Assembly: GCF_024437735.1 (NCBI RefSeq) | Contig: NZ_JANFQO010000008.1 | Span: 124,001 to 188,000 of the forward strand | Length of the DNA stretch: 64,000 bases | Source of the DNA: Tahibacter harae | Lineage (GTDB): Bacteria; Pseudomonadota; Gammaproteobacteria; Xanthomonadales; Rhodanobacteraceae | Direction of reading: 5' to 3' | Shown here: in pieces, positions 7,993 to 16,607 of the stretch | How positions within the stretch are numbered: the stretch's first letter is position 1 | Layout of the letters: each line of letters opens with the position of its first letter | Made by a program: the position numbers and the translations under genes | The notes under the pieces: model-generated | The model's database searches: none | What the model was told of the DNA's origin: nothing | Seen by the model: only the letters and a program-made list of their open reading frames with translations

Positions 7993-8411
7993 GGCGCGAT
8001 GCTGTCGCCGGTGAAGCCGCTGAGCTGGGCGACCGGATCGCTGCGCTGGGCGTCGGTATAGACCTGCACGTCGAGGCGGCGGATCTGCGCATCCTGCGTG
8101 GTGGAAATCTGCAGCCGCCAGAACCAGGGCCGGCCGGCGTAGTTGAGCTGGCCGTCGCGGCGTCCCGCCTCGGGCAGGCGTTCCTTGAGCCGCGTCTCGC
8201 TGAGCACGTTGGCGGCGATCCAGCCGGCGTAGCTGCGCTCGCGCAGGCCGCTGAAATCGCGTGTGCTGACGCTGGCCGCATGCACCAGCGCGGTCAGCGC
8301 CAGGCTGAGCACAACCAGCGCGATCAGCACTTCGAGCAAGGTGAAACCGCGGCCGCTGCGCTCGGCCGGCGCAGCGCGGCGCGGCCGGCGCCGTGATTCA
8401 GCGCGAAGCAT
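7989..8411 (-). CDS. gspI: Type II secretion minor pseudopilin I
   Basis: Minor pseudopilin of 140 residues. It has an unusually long basic leader of about 22 residues before the processing site GRG|FTLLEVLIALVVLSLAL, with Glu at mature position 5. The family motif ASVSTRDFSGLRERSYAGWIA fits GspI (usual form: NLxxLxxRTxAxWVAxN). Its start lies inside the 3' end of gspH (14-base overlap), and its stop overlaps the gspJ ATG. Confidence 0.9.
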   Translation of the reverse strand: MLRAESRRRPRRAAPAERSGRGFTLLEVLIALVVLSLALTALVHAASVSTRDFSGLRERSYAGWIAANVLSETRLKERLPEAGRRDGQLNYAGRPWFWRLQISTTQDAQIRRLDVQVYTDAQRSDPVAQLSGFTGDSIAP

Positions 8412-8934
8412 CGCGCCGCTCCCGTGTGACGCTGCCGTCGGCGGCCAGTTCCAGGCGCCAGCGCAGGTTGAGATCGGGCAGGCCCAGTTCCAGCCGGAAC
8501 GGAGTCAGCTCGCCCGAGGCGAAGCAGACGATCTGCGGCCGCTCCGGCGGCTGCGGCGTGATTTCCACGCGCCGGCCGTCGCGGCTGAGTTCGGCGCGCA
8601 GGTTGCGCGGCCATTCGCGCCGGCGCAGTTCGCCCTTGTCGAAGGTTTTCCAGGTTTCGCTATTGGCCTGGCTGGGCGGGCCGGGCTGGGCAAACAGGTA
8701 CCCGTCCTCGACCAGGCTCAGCCCCACCGGCTTGCCGCCGATCTCGGCGTGTTCGCAGGCATAGCCCAGCAGGGCCTGCAGGCGTTCCGCCTCGCGCTCC
8801 AGCTGGCGTTCGCCGCCGGCGCCGGACAGCGCGATGCTGACCGCCGCGGCGAGCACGGCCAGGATCACCACCACGACCAGAATCTCGATCAGGGTGAAGC
8901 CGCGCGGCGATGGCGGCCGGCGCCGCGGAGCCAT
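8398..8934 (-). CDS. gspH: Type II secretion minor pseudopilin H
   Basis: Minor pseudopilin of 178 residues. The leader MAPRRRPPSPRG precedes [18 protein letters not shown] with Glu at mature position 5. The later block REAERLQALLGYACEHAEIGGKPVGL and GYLF corresponds to the GspH pattern (RLxxLLxxAxxxAxxxGxxxGL). It lies five bases after the gspG stop and overlaps gspI by 14 bases, within a continuous minus-strand operon. The role is inferred from the family: it links the GspG shaft to the tip complex. Confidence 0.9.
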   Translation of the reverse strand: MAPRRRPPSPRGFTLIEILVVVVILAVLAAAVSIALSGAGGERQLEREAERLQALLGYACEHAEIGGKPVGLSLVEDGYLFAQPGPPSQANSETWKTFDKGELRRREWPRNLRAELSRDGRRVEITPQPPERPQIVCFASGELTPFRLELGLPDLNLRWRLELAADGSVTRERRDASR

Positions 8935-8939
8935 GGTGT

Positions 8940-9395
8940 TCAGTTCTTCCAGTTACCCAGGTCGGCGGCTTCGCCTTCGCCGCCGGTCTTGCCGTCGGCG
9001 CCCAGGGTATAGACGTCCATTTCGCCGTGTGCGCCGGGCTGCAGATAGAGATAGGGACGGCCCCAGGGATCCTTGGGCACGCCATCGAGGTAACCGCCCT
9101 TGCGCCAGTTCGGCGCTTCCGGCGCGCCGCTGGGCTTGCTCACCAGGGCTTCCAGGCCCTGCTCGGTGGCGGGATAGACGAAGTTGTCCAGCTTGTAGGT
9201 GTTCAGTGCCGTGCCTATGGCCTGGATGTCGGCCTTGGCGCGGGCCACGCGGGCCTCGCCCGGATGCTCCATCACCCGCGGCACCACCACGGCGGCGAGG
9301 ATGGCGAGGATCACCACCACGACCAGCACTTCGATCAGGGTGAAGCCGCGCGACAGGGCGGCGGTGGGGCGGGACGCGGTTCTGGCGCAGGTCAT
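8940..9395 (-). CDS. gspG: Type II secretion major pseudopilin G
   Basis: Main pseudopilus subunit, 151 residues. The leader ends ...LSRG, followed by [18 protein letters not shown] and [21 protein letters not shown], a close match to GspG. The C-terminal calcium-binding loop region is recognisable ([29 protein letters not shown], cited here in pieces: [18 protein letters not shown]). It is the first gene of the minus-strand cluster and diverges from bioA with only 52 bases between starts. A possible minus-strand -10 TATGAT lies at 9439-9434. No gspE or gspF lies upstream, unlike the Xanthomonas xps order. Confidence 0.95.
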   Translation of the reverse strand: MTCARTASRPTAALSRGFTLIEVLVVVVILAILAAVVVPRVMEHPGEARVARAKADIQAIGTALNTYKLDNFVYPATEQGLEALVSKPSGAPEAPNWRKGGYLDGVPKDPWGRPYLYLQPGAHGEMDVYTLGADGKTGGEGEAADLGNWKN

Positions 9396-9447
9396 GCGGG
9401 GCCTTTGCTTGCGGCGGGACGAAATCGTCGCCGATCATAGCAAAGCC

Positions 9448-10812
9448 ATGTCATCCTCCCTGCCCCGCTCCAACGCCGCGCTGGCCGCGCGCGACCTCGC
9501 CGTGCTCTGGCATCCCTGCACCCAGATGCACGACCACGAAACCCTGCCGCTGCTGCCGATCGTGCGCGCCGAAGGCGTGTGGCTGTACGACGCCGACGGC
9601 CGCCGCTACCTGGATGCGGTCAGCTCCTGGTGGACCAACATCTTCGGCCACCGCCATCCGCGCCTGGTCGCGGCGCTGAAGGAGCAGCTGGATACGCTGG
9701 ACCACGTCATGCTGGCCGGCTTCACCCACGAACCCGCGCTGGAACTGGCCGAGGAACTGCTGCGCATCGCGCCGCCGGGGCTGGCGCGCGTGTTCTACGC
9801 CGACAACGGCTCGGCCGCGGTCGAAGTCGCGCTGAAGATGAGTTTCCACTACTGGCGCAACCAGGGCCGCGGCGCCAAGCAGCGCTTCATCGCGCTCAGC
9901 GGCAGTTACCACGGCGAGACACTGGGTGCGCTGTCGGTCACCGATGTCGCGCTGTACCGCGACACCTACGCGCCGCTGCTGCTGCAGCCGGTCTTCACGC
10001 CCTCGCCCGACGCCTACGCAGCCGAACCCGGCGAAAGCGCGGCCGACGTCGCCGCGCGCCGCCTGGGCGAATTGCGCCAATTGCTGCAACAACACGCCGC
10101 GCAGACCTGCGCAGTGATCGTAGAGCCGCTGGTGCAATGCGCCGCCGGCATGCGCATGTACCACCCGGACTACCTGAGCGGCCTGCGCGCGCTGTGCGAC
10201 GAATTCGAGGTCCATCTGATCGCCGACGAGATCGCCGTCGGCTTCGGCCGCACCGGCACCTTGTTCGCCTGCGAGCAAGGCGGCATCACACCGGATTTTC
10301 TCTGCCTGTCCAAGGGACTCACCGGCGGCATGCTGCCGCTGTCGGCGGTGCTGACCACGCAGGATGTCTACGCCGCCTTCTACGCCGAATACCGCAGCGG
10401 CAAGGCCTTCCTGCATTCGCACAGCTATACCGGCAACGCCCTGGCCTGCCGCGCGGCGCTGGCCACCCTGGGCGTGTTCCGCGACGAACCCATACTGCAG
10501 CGCAACCGCGAACTGGCCGCCCATCTGGCGCGCACGCTGGAACCGCTGCGCGCGCACCCGCAGATAGCCGACGTGCGCCAGTGCGGCCTGATCGCCGCGG
10601 TGGAGCTGGTGCGCGACAGGCGCACACGCGAACCGTACCCGGCTGAGGAACGCCGCGGCCTGCGCGTGTACCGCCACGGCCTGGAACACGGCATGCTGCT
10701 GCGGCCTTTGGGCAATGTGGTTTATTTCATGCCGCCGTACGTGATTACGCCGGAGCAGATCGACGCCATGGTGGCGGTGGCTGCGGCAGGGATCGATCGC
10801 GCGACGGAATAG
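9448..10812 (+). CDS. bioA: Adenosylmethionine-8-amino-7-oxononanoate aminotransferase
   Basis: PLP-dependent class III aminotransferase of biotin synthesis, converting 7-keto-8-aminopelargonate to 7,8-diaminopelargonate with S-adenosylmethionine as amino donor. It has 454 residues, slightly above the E. coli length. Diagnostic blocks are HPCTQM near the N-terminus, SSWWTNIFGHRHP (Trp pair lining the substrate site), the cofactor motif LIADEIAVGFGRTG, and the Schiff-base lysine in SKGLTGG. I chose the ATG at 9448 (MSSSLPRSNA...); the in-frame region further upstream is the complement of gspG. No other bio genes are in the window. It is divergent from gspG. Confidence 0.95.
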   Translation: MSSSLPRSNAALAARDLAVLWHPCTQMHDHETLPLLPIVRAEGVWLYDADGRRYLDAVSSWWTNIFGHRHPRLVAALKEQLDTLDHVMLAGFTHEPALELAEELLRIAPPGLARVFYADNGSAAVEVALKMSFHYWRNQGRGAKQRFIALSGSYHGETLGALSVTDVALYRDTYAPLLLQPVFTPSPDAYAAEPGESAADVAARRLGELRQLLQQHAAQTCAVIVEPLVQCAAGMRMYHPDYLSGLRALCDEFEVHLIADEIAVGFGRTGTLFACEQGGITPDFLCLSKGLTGGMLPLSAVLTTQDVYAAFYAEYRSGKAFLHSHSYTGNALACRAALATLGVFRDEPILQRNRELAAHLARTLEPLRAHPQIADVRQCGLIAAVELVRDRRTREPYPAEERRGLRVYRHGLEHGMLLRPLGNVVYFMPPYVITPEQIDAMVAVAAAGIDRATE

Positions 10813-10879
10813 GCGGCGCTGTGTACCGGCGCGGCCATCTGCTGCCTGGCACGCTCCAACATCCGTTTGACTCGCAATC

Positions 10880-10898
10880 AAGAATGATTATCATTAAC
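10880..10898 (+). promoter_or_regulatory. Fur box upstream of the TonB-dependent receptor
   Basis: AAGAATGATTATCATTAAC contains the perfect palindrome AATGAT-T-ATCATT (10883-10895), a close match to the Fur consensus GATAATGATAATCATTATC. It lies about 90 bases before the receptor start, in an AT-rich island in otherwise GC-rich DNA. Iron-dependent repression of the receptor and the following gene is inferred. Confidence 0.85.
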
Positions 10899-10988
10899 GA
10901 AACTTTGACCTCTCCATCCGCATAGCCAGCCGGTCATCCCAGGATGCCTGCCAGCCGCGTTCATTCGCACGCACAGGCTGACCGCTCT

Positions 10989-13238
10989 ATGCCGCTTACC
11001 CGTCTTTCGCTTGCCATCGCAGGCGCACTTGCCGTTTCCGCCGCCCGGGCCGCTCCCGCGCCGGCGCCCGCCCCCGCCGCGGAAACCTACGACCAGCTCG
11101 AACGCATCATCGTCTCGGCCACGCTGGCCGCCCAGGCGGTCAAGGATGTCGCCGCCGAAACCACCGTGCTGCTGCGCGAAGACATGGACCGGCGCCTCAA
11201 CCAGGATCTGCGCGACCTGGTGCGCTACGAGCCCGGCATCAGCGTGACCGGCGGCGGGCGCTTCGGCCTCAGCGGCTTCTCCATCCGCGGCCTGGACGGC
11301 AACCGCGTGCGCATCGAAGTCGACGGCGTCAGCGCGCCGGACGCCTTCGCCATCGGCAGCTTTTCCAATGCCGGGCGCGACTTCGTCGATCTGGACACGC
11401 TCAAGCGCGTGGAAATCGTGCGCGGCGCGGCTTCGGCCCTGCAGGGCTCGGATGCGCTGGGCGGCGTGGTCAGCTTCGTCACCAAGGACCCGGTCGACTA
11501 CACCCGGGGTGCCGACGGCACGCATCTGGGCATCAAGGCGCTGTACGACAGCGCCGATCGCCAGTCCACCGAAAGCGTTACCGGCGCGCTGCAAAGCGGC
11601 CAACACGGCTTCCTCGCCGTGCTCACCCACCGCGACGGCCGCGCGCTGGACAATCGCGGCGAGCGCGATTCATTGGGCAGCATGCGCACCCGGCCCAATC
11701 CGCAGGAAACCGACAGCAACGCGCTGCTGGCCAAGTACGTCTACGGCGACGCGCAGAATTTCTCCCGCGTGACGCTGGACGCAGCACGCAACGATTCCCT
11801 CACCAATGCGCTGGATCAGCTCGGCCTGCGCAGCGTGGGCGGTGCGCCGCAGCTGTATACGCGCCTGGACGCGGACGACCGCAAGGAACGCGCGCGCCTG
11901 TCCTTCGACCAGAAATACCGCTGGGACGGCGGCTTCGCCGACACGCTGGCATGGCGCGCCTACGTGCAGACCAGCGAAACCCGCCAGGACACCTACGAGG
12001 ACCGCTCCGGCTTCGCCAACGGCGCGCCGGTCAATCCCATCGCCCGCTACCGCCGCTTCGAGTACGAGCAGCGCGAGAACGGCGTCGAGGCACTGGCGCA
12101 CAAGGAAATCGCCGCCGGCACCGCCACGCACACCTTGGCCTACGGCCTGGAATACGCCGGCGGCCGCATCCGCGAGCAGCGCGACGGCTTCCAGCGCAAC
12201 CTGACCACCGGCGCGGTCAGCAATGTGGTCTCGCCCGACGTGTTCCCGGTGCGCGATTTCCCGCTCACCGACACCCGCCGCTACGCCGTGTTCGCCCAGG
12301 ACGACATCCGCCTGCTCGACGGCCGCCTGCACTTGGTGCCGGCGCTGCGCTACGACCGCTTTGAAATCGATCCGCGCAATGACGCGGTGTTCAACGCCGA
12401 CAACCCCGGCGTGAAGCCGGTGCAGCTGGACAGCGGCCATTTCTCGCCCAAGTTCGCCGCGATCTGGAACATCGCCGGCCGCTGGCGTCTGTACGGCCAG
12501 TACACCACCGGCTTCCGCGCACCGCCCTACAGCGACATCAATGTCGGTTTCACCAACCTGCAGTTCGGCTATACCGCCCTGCCCAATCCGGATCTCAAGC
12601 CCGAGACCAGCCGCGGCGTCGAGGTCGGCCTGCGCGTGGACGGCGACGCCGGTTATGCCTCGGTCGCGGCCTATCGCAACCGGTATCGCGACTTCATCGA
12701 ATCCCTGGTCAATGTCGGCACCGATCCCGCCACCGGGCTGATGCTGTTCCAGTCGCAGAACATAGGCCGCGTCGACATCCGCGGCGTGGAAGCCGGCGCC
12801 GCGTTGCGCCTGGGGCATTTCAGCGCAGCGCTGGAAGGCTTCGAGATCCGCGCCGCCGTCGCCAGCGCCCGCGGCGACGACCGTGTGCGCAACGTGCCGC
12901 TCAGCAGCATAGAGCCGGTCAAGGGTGTGCTCGGCCTGGCTTACGAGGCGGAAAACTGGAGCGCCGAGATCCTCGGCAGCTTCGCCCGCGAGAAGACGCG
13001 CCTGGCCCCGGCCGCCAGCGGCACGGCCTTTGCCGCGCCGGGCTACGGCGTGGTCGATGCCTATTTGAACTACGCCGCGCTGGACAACCTGACCGTCTAC
13101 CTGGGCGTGACCAACATCGCCGACAAGCGCTACTGGGAATGGAACAGCGTGCGCAGCCTCGGCGCCATTCCCGCCATCGACCGCTACAGCGCCCCCGGCC
13201 GCGCCGCCAGCGCCGGCATCAAGCTGAGCTTCGACTGA
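10989..13238 (+). CDS. TonB-dependent outer-membrane receptor, heme/hemoglobin-type
   Basis: Outer-membrane iron-source receptor of 749 residues. Residues 1-21 form a signal peptide (MPLTRLSLAIAGALAVSAARA). A TonB-box-like segment ERIIVSA and a plug domain follow (VRYEPGISVTG, RGLDGNRVRIEVDGV, EIVRGAASALQGSDALGG), then a 22-strand barrel. The FRAP box and NPDLKPE box characteristic of heme receptors are at about residues 506 and 534, which suggests the hemoglobin/heme family; the His usually found between these boxes is missing. The ATG at 10989 begins a clean signal peptide; an in-frame ATG at 10944 would add 15 residues. A Fur box precedes it and a DUF6607-type lipoprotein gene follows 23 bases after its stop. 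The exact ligand is not determined. Confidence 0.88.
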   Translation: MPLTRLSLAIAGALAVSAARAAPAPAPAPAAETYDQLERIIVSATLAAQAVKDVAAETTVLLREDMDRRLNQDLRDLVRYEPGISVTGGGRFGLSGFSIRGLDGNRVRIEVDGVSAPDAFAIGSFSNAGRDFVDLDTLKRVEIVRGAASALQGSDALGGVVSFVTKDPVDYTRGADGTHLGIKALYDSADRQSTESVTGALQSGQHGFLAVLTHRDGRALDNRGERDSLGSMRTRPNPQETDSNALLAKYVYGDAQNFSRVTLDAARNDSLTNALDQLGLRSVGGAPQLYTRLDADDRKERARLSFDQKYRWDGGFADTLAWRAYVQTSETRQDTYEDRSGFANGAPVNPIARYRRFEYEQRENGVEALAHKEIAAGTATHTLAYGLEYAGGRIREQRDGFQRNLTTGAVSNVVSPDVFPVRDFPLTDTRRYAVFAQDDIRLLDGRLHLVPALRYDRFEIDPRNDAVFNADNPGVKPVQLDSGHFSPKFAAIWNIAGRWRLYGQYTTGFRAPPYSDINVGFTNLQFGYTALPNPDLKPETSRGVEVGLRVDGDAGYASVAAYRNRYRDFIESLVNVGTDPATGLMLFQSQNIGRVDIRGVEAGAALRLGHFSAALEGFEIRAAVASARGDDRVRNVPLSSIEPVKGVLGLAYEAENWSAEILGSFAREKTRLAPAASGTAFAAPGYGVVDAYLNYAALDNLTVYLGVTNIADKRYWEWNSVRSLGAIPAIDRYSAPGRAASAGIKLSFD

Positions 13239-13261
13239 GCCAGATACTGGAGAAAACTACA

Positions 13262-14332
13262 ATGCGACATTTTTCGATACTGCTGGTCGCCGCCCTGACC
13301 AGCGCCTGCGCCGCCGGCGCTACCAAGCGCGCGCCGGCGCTGACCGGGCTGGCACCGGCCACGCCGGCACCGGCCGCTTACCAGCGCCCGTGCCAGGACG
13401 CGCCGGCAACGCCGGAACAGGCCTTCGACTGCGACCGCCGCAGCATTCTGGCTATGGTCGGCGATTTCCGCGTCAAGTTCGCCTTCGACGAAACCCTGGC
13501 GCTCAAGCCCGGCTACAAGCCCAAGGCGCCGCAACGCTCCGGCGGCGATGAATACGTGTTCGTGGCCGAGGACCGCGGCGACTTCATCGCCCTGCAGCAC
13601 ATCCTGGTCGCCGGCAGCGGCAAGGACGCCATGGTCATCAAGCACTGGCGCCAGGACTGGCAATACCAGCCGCGCGAGATCCTGGCCTTCCGCGGCAACA
13701 AGCATTTCGCCCTGCAGGCCGTGCCTGCGGAACAGGCCCGCGGCGCCTGGGCGCAGTCGGTCTACGAAGTGGATGACGCGCCGCGCTACGCCGGCGTCGG
13801 CCGCTGGACCCACGCCAACGGCATCGACGCCTGGACTTCGGACTTCACCTGGCGTCCCCTGCCGCGGCGCGAATACACCAAGCGCAACGACTACCAGGTA
13901 CTGGGCGCGATCAACCGCCATACCTTGACGCCCGGCGGCTGGATGCACGAGCAGGACAACCAGAAGCTGGAACTGTCCGCCGACGGCAAGGTCACCGCGC
14001 TGGTACGCGAAGTCGGCATCAACAGCTACGAACGCACCGACAAGGTGGATTTTTCACCCGGCCGCGTCTACTGGCAGAAGACCGCTGCCTTCTGGGCCGA
14101 AGTGCGCAAGGCCTGGGCCGATGCGGCGCAGCAGCGGCGCGAATACGATCTTGCCCATATGCTGGACGAGCGCCCTCGCTTCGAGGCACTGTTCGACCTC
14201 GCCGACAAAGCCGGCAACGGCGAGACCATCACGCGCGCGCAGATCGATGCAGTGCTGGAGCGTGCGCTGGCCGGGCAGGCCGACGCCAGGCAGGCGCATG
14301 CCAGGCCGGCGGCGGCGGCCGCGGTGCACTGA
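13262..14332 (+). CDS. Putative lipoprotein of the DUF6607 type
   Basis: Protein of 356 residues with an N-terminal export signal and a possible lipobox (LTSAC at residues 12-16). The body has the conserved blocks RSILAMVGDFRVKFAFDET, HILVAGSGKDAMVIKHWRQDW and RGAWAQSVYEVDDAPRYAGVGRW, which I recognise as the DUF6607 family; its function is unknown. The ATG at 13262 follows a TGGAGAAAAC ribosome site. It lies 23 bases downstream of the heme-type receptor and presumably shares its Fur-controlled transcript, which suggests a role in handling the imported iron source. The C-terminus is Ala-rich. A terminator-like hairpin follows. Confidence 0.7.
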   Translation: MRHFSILLVAALTSACAAGATKRAPALTGLAPATPAPAAYQRPCQDAPATPEQAFDCDRRSILAMVGDFRVKFAFDETLALKPGYKPKAPQRSGGDEYVFVAEDRGDFIALQHILVAGSGKDAMVIKHWRQDWQYQPREILAFRGNKHFALQAVPAEQARGAWAQSVYEVDDAPRYAGVGRWTHANGIDAWTSDFTWRPLPRREYTKRNDYQVLGAINRHTLTPGGWMHEQDNQKLELSADGKVTALVREVGINSYERTDKVDFSPGRVYWQKTAAFWAEVRKAWADAAQQRREYDLAHMLDERPRFEALFDLADKAGNGETITRAQIDAVLERALAGQADARQAHARPAAAAAVH

Positions 14333-14364
14333 ATCCCGTATTGAAATCCGACTCGTTTTTTCCC

Positions 14365-14394
14365 GGCTGCTGCAGCAACGCAGCGGCCGTTTTT
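14365..14394 (+). terminator. Rho-independent terminator after the DUF6607 gene
   Basis: Arms GGCTGCTG (14365-14372) and CAGCGGCC (14381-14388) pair with one G-T wobble around an eight-base loop, followed by GTTTTTG. The hairpin lies 32 bases after the stop codon of the DUF6607 gene. Confidence 0.65.
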
Positions 14395-14742
14395 GCTGGG
14401 ACGATTGACGGGACGGGCGATTCCGCCCTTGCAGGGATTGGCGCGGGCAGGTTGAAGCCGGACCCGCGGCCAGGACTGCCGCTCATCCGGACAGGCGTTG
14501 AAATTCAGCCTGTTTCTCCGCTTGCTGCGGGGACCTGGCGACCGGATTCGTTTCCGGCAATACGGAAGCACGACGACCGCGTGATGCCTGCCCGCACGGC
14601 TGCGCATCGAACCCGGTAACCGCACAGCCCGCCGCGCCGCCGGAGCTGGTCAGCGTGCAGTGAAACCGCACCGCTGCAGCGTATTTGCCAAAGCCGCCGG
14701 ACCGCACTGACAATGGCAGGCCGTTCGTGAAATTCCTTTCCC
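14395..14742. other. Intergenic region before rsmE
   Basis: About 350 bases with no convincing gene, repeat or RNA. A GACAAT hexamer at 14708-14713 could be a -10 element for rsmE, about 29 bases before its ATG. Confidence 0.4.
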
Positions 14743-15483
14743 ATGCGCATTCCCCGCATCCACGTCCCCGTTCCGCTGCATGCCGGCGACGTCCTGCAAT
14801 TGCCGGAACAGGCCGGCGAACATCTGGCCCGCGTGCTGCGCCTGGAAGCCGGCCACCCACTGGTCCTGTTCAACGGCGACGGCGCCGAATACGACGCCCG
14901 CCTGGCCGCGCTGGCCAAGCGCGGCGTCACCGCCGAAGTCGGCGCGCGGCGTGAGGTCTCGCTCGAATCACCGCTGCCGCTGACCCTGGTGCAAGGCGTG
15001 GCCCGCGGCGAAAAGATGGACTGGATCCTGCAGAAAGCGACCGAACTCGGCGTCGCGCGCATAGTCCCCGTCGTCACCGAACGCACCGAAGTCCGCCTGG
15101 ACGAGGAACGCGGCAGCCGCCGCCTGGCCCACTGGACCCAGGTCATCGCCTCCGCCTGCGAACAATGCGGCCGCAACGTGCTGCCGGAAATCCTCGCCCC
15201 GCAGAAACTGATGCACTACTGCGCCAGCCTCACCCAAGCCGACACCGACGCCCGCTTCGCCCTGCTGCCCGAAGCCGAAGCCGGCCCACGCGCTATCGGC
15301 CCCCTGCCCCGCGGCGCCCTGCTGTTGATCGGCCCCGAAGGCGGCCTTTCCGACCACGACATCGCCGTAGCCCGCAACGCCGGCTTCCGCGGCCTGCGCC
15401 TGGGTCCGCGCATCCTGCGCACCGAAACTGCCGGGCTGGCGGCGATCGCGGCGCTGCAGACGGTGGCCGGGGATTTTGTCTGA
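14743..15483 (+). CDS. rsmE: 16S rRNA (uracil-1498-N3)-methyltransferase
   Basis: SPOUT-class methyltransferase of 246 residues that methylates U1498 of 16S rRNA using S-adenosylmethionine. It has an N-terminal PUA-like part (HLARVLRLEAGHPLVLFNGDG) and the catalytic trefoil-knot part with KMDWILQKATELGV, QCGRN, the cofactor loop LLIGPEGGLSDHD and LRLGPRILRTETA, all RsmE hallmarks. The length is normal. It stands alone on the plus strand; repeat element B starts directly after its stop codon. Confidence 0.96.
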   Translation: MRIPRIHVPVPLHAGDVLQLPEQAGEHLARVLRLEAGHPLVLFNGDGAEYDARLAALAKRGVTAEVGARREVSLESPLPLTLVQGVARGEKMDWILQKATELGVARIVPVVTERTEVRLDEERGSRRLAHWTQVIASACEQCGRNVLPEILAPQKLMHYCASLTQADTDARFALLPEAEAGPRAIGPLPRGALLLIGPEGGLSDHDIAVARNAGFRGLRLGPRILRTETAGLAAIAALQTVAGDFV

Positions 15484-15492
15484 GGGGATTTG

Positions 15493-15528
15493 GGTTCCGG
15501 TACGGGTACGGGTTCGGGTTCGGGTTCG
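15493..15528 (+). repeat. Hexamer array GGTTCG/GGTACG x6
   Basis: Six head-to-tail hexamers (GGTTCC, GGTACG x2, GGTTCG x3), beginning nine bases after the rsmE stop. The array takes the place of the GGGATTC array in copy A and joins the same GCAGGGA core. Confidence 0.9.
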
Positions 15529-15636
15529 CAGGGACTGTGCGGCGGAAGCCGGGGCTTCCGGCAAGTGGAATTGCCGGATTTGTTCGAGAAAAAACGGAAG
15601 CTCCCTCTCCCCCCAGCCCGCTTGGGGGAGAGAGCT
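15529..15636 (+). repeat. Dispersed element, copy B core
   Basis: The core matches copy A almost base for base: GACTGTGCGGCGGAAGCCGG, inner inverted repeat CCGGCAA/TTGCCGG (15558-15564 with 15571-15577), TTCGAGAAAAAACGGAAG, then a CCCTCTCCCCCC/CTTGGGGGAGAGAG hairpin (about 15604-15634). It lies after rsmE, in rsmE orientation. Confidence 0.85.
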
Positions 15637-15783
15637 GGGGTGAGGGGCGACGACCAACCCGCCTCGCCATTGGATTTTCGCCGAAATCTTCAACACACGA
15701 AGAGCCGGCGAACATCGAAATCCCACGCGACTGAAGCGTCGCCCCTCACCCAGCCCTCCCCCAAGCAAGCTTGGGAGAGAGGG
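15637..15783 (+). repeat. Dispersed element, second module (shared inverted with 44165-44301)
   Basis: After the copy B hairpin runs CTGGGGTGAGGGGCGACGACCAA, CGCCTCGCC-TTGGATTTTCGCCG, AATCTTCAA, GACTGAAGCG-CGCCCCTCACCCA and a closing hairpin CCCTCCCCCAAGC/GCTTGGGAGAGAGGG. The same order of blocks occurs in reverse complement between hairpins at 44155-44345. It is non-coding and MITE-like in appearance. Confidence 0.75.
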
Positions 15784-16137
15784 TCGACGCCGGGGATTCG
15801 TAGGCATTTCGGCGGCCACCGGATGCAGCGGCGCAAATCAGCACGCCCACTCCGGTTTCAGCACAGATCGACCTCAGCCCAGATCAGGCACGAGCCGAAA
15901 CTCCGGCCCTGAAACCAGCAATCAATAACGCTGTGACTTTCCCGCCGCTGCGGCCCGTGCAGCTGTCGCTGCTTTTGCCTTCGCTTCTGCGCACAAGGAT
16001 GTGCGCCGCCTCACCAGGGCACCATCGCCCAACTCGCGCCCTAAGCGCGCTGCTTCAAAAACAAGCACCAAACGACGCCCAGCCCACACCCCAAGCTCCC
16101 GACACGCCGAATAAACTGCGCTCCCGGGCCAACCGTC
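15784..16137. other. Intergenic region between rsmE and chpC
   Basis: About 350 bases between convergent units beyond the repeat element. I see no gene with plausible codon use, no RNA gene and no further repeat; short open frames here look random. Confidence 0.4.
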
Positions 16138-16602
16138 CTAGGCTGCCAGCGCCTCCGCCATCAACATCTCGATCTGGTTCAAGTCCGGAATCACCGCCTG
16201 GTCATCCCGCACCAGCACCTGCGCCCTGACCCCCTGCGGATGATGATGCTCGTCGCCGGTCGGAATCAGCAGTTCCTGGCTGACCGTGGTCAGGCGCGGG
16301 AAGCCCTGCGTCAGCATTGCGATGAACGGCATCTTGGCGTGGCCGCCAATGGCCTTCAGCACCGCGACGCGGGCACCGGTGGAGCCCTCTTCGTGGGTGA
16401 GCCCGGAAAGAATGGCGAAGGAGAACAGCGGCAGGCGCCAGCCGCGCCAGGACAGCCGCCCCAGGATCCACTCCGGCGCATTGGCAATCTTTTCCACATT
16501 GGCAAAGGTGATGACCTCGGCCACGGTCGCATTGGGCAGCAGCACGCGGCCGTTGGTGATAGGGATGAGTACGCCACGGATTTCGCGGGGAGTTTCCATC
16601 AT
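16138..16602 (-). CDS. chpC: CheW-like adaptor ChpC of the Pil-Chp system
   Basis: CheW-domain protein of 154 residues, last gene of the minus-strand pil-chp operon, five bases after chpB. It has the CheW-type pattern RGVLIPITNGRVLLPNATVAEVI at the N-terminus and WILGRLSWRGWRLPLFSF, corresponding to the docking strand region. In Pseudomonas aeruginosa ChpC is an accessory adaptor that can bring additional chemoreceptor input into the ChpA kinase. Two ATG codons lie in tandem (16602 and 16599); the first is annotated. Family and position agree, so the symbol is fairly safe. Confidence 0.85.
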   Translation of the reverse strand: MMETPREIRGVLIPITNGRVLLPNATVAEVITFANVEKIANAPEWILGRLSWRGWRLPLFSFAILSGLTHEEGSTGARVAVLKAIGGHAKMPFIAMLTQGFPRLTTVSQELLIPTGDEHHHPQGVRAQVLVRDDQAVIPDLNQIEMLMAEALAA

Positions 16603-16607
16603 GGTCG

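Noticed and set aside
15784-16137. Small gene in the rsmE-chpC gap
   Set aside because: Open frames here are short, rich in Pro/Ser/Arg, have no ribosome site and cross the repeat module.
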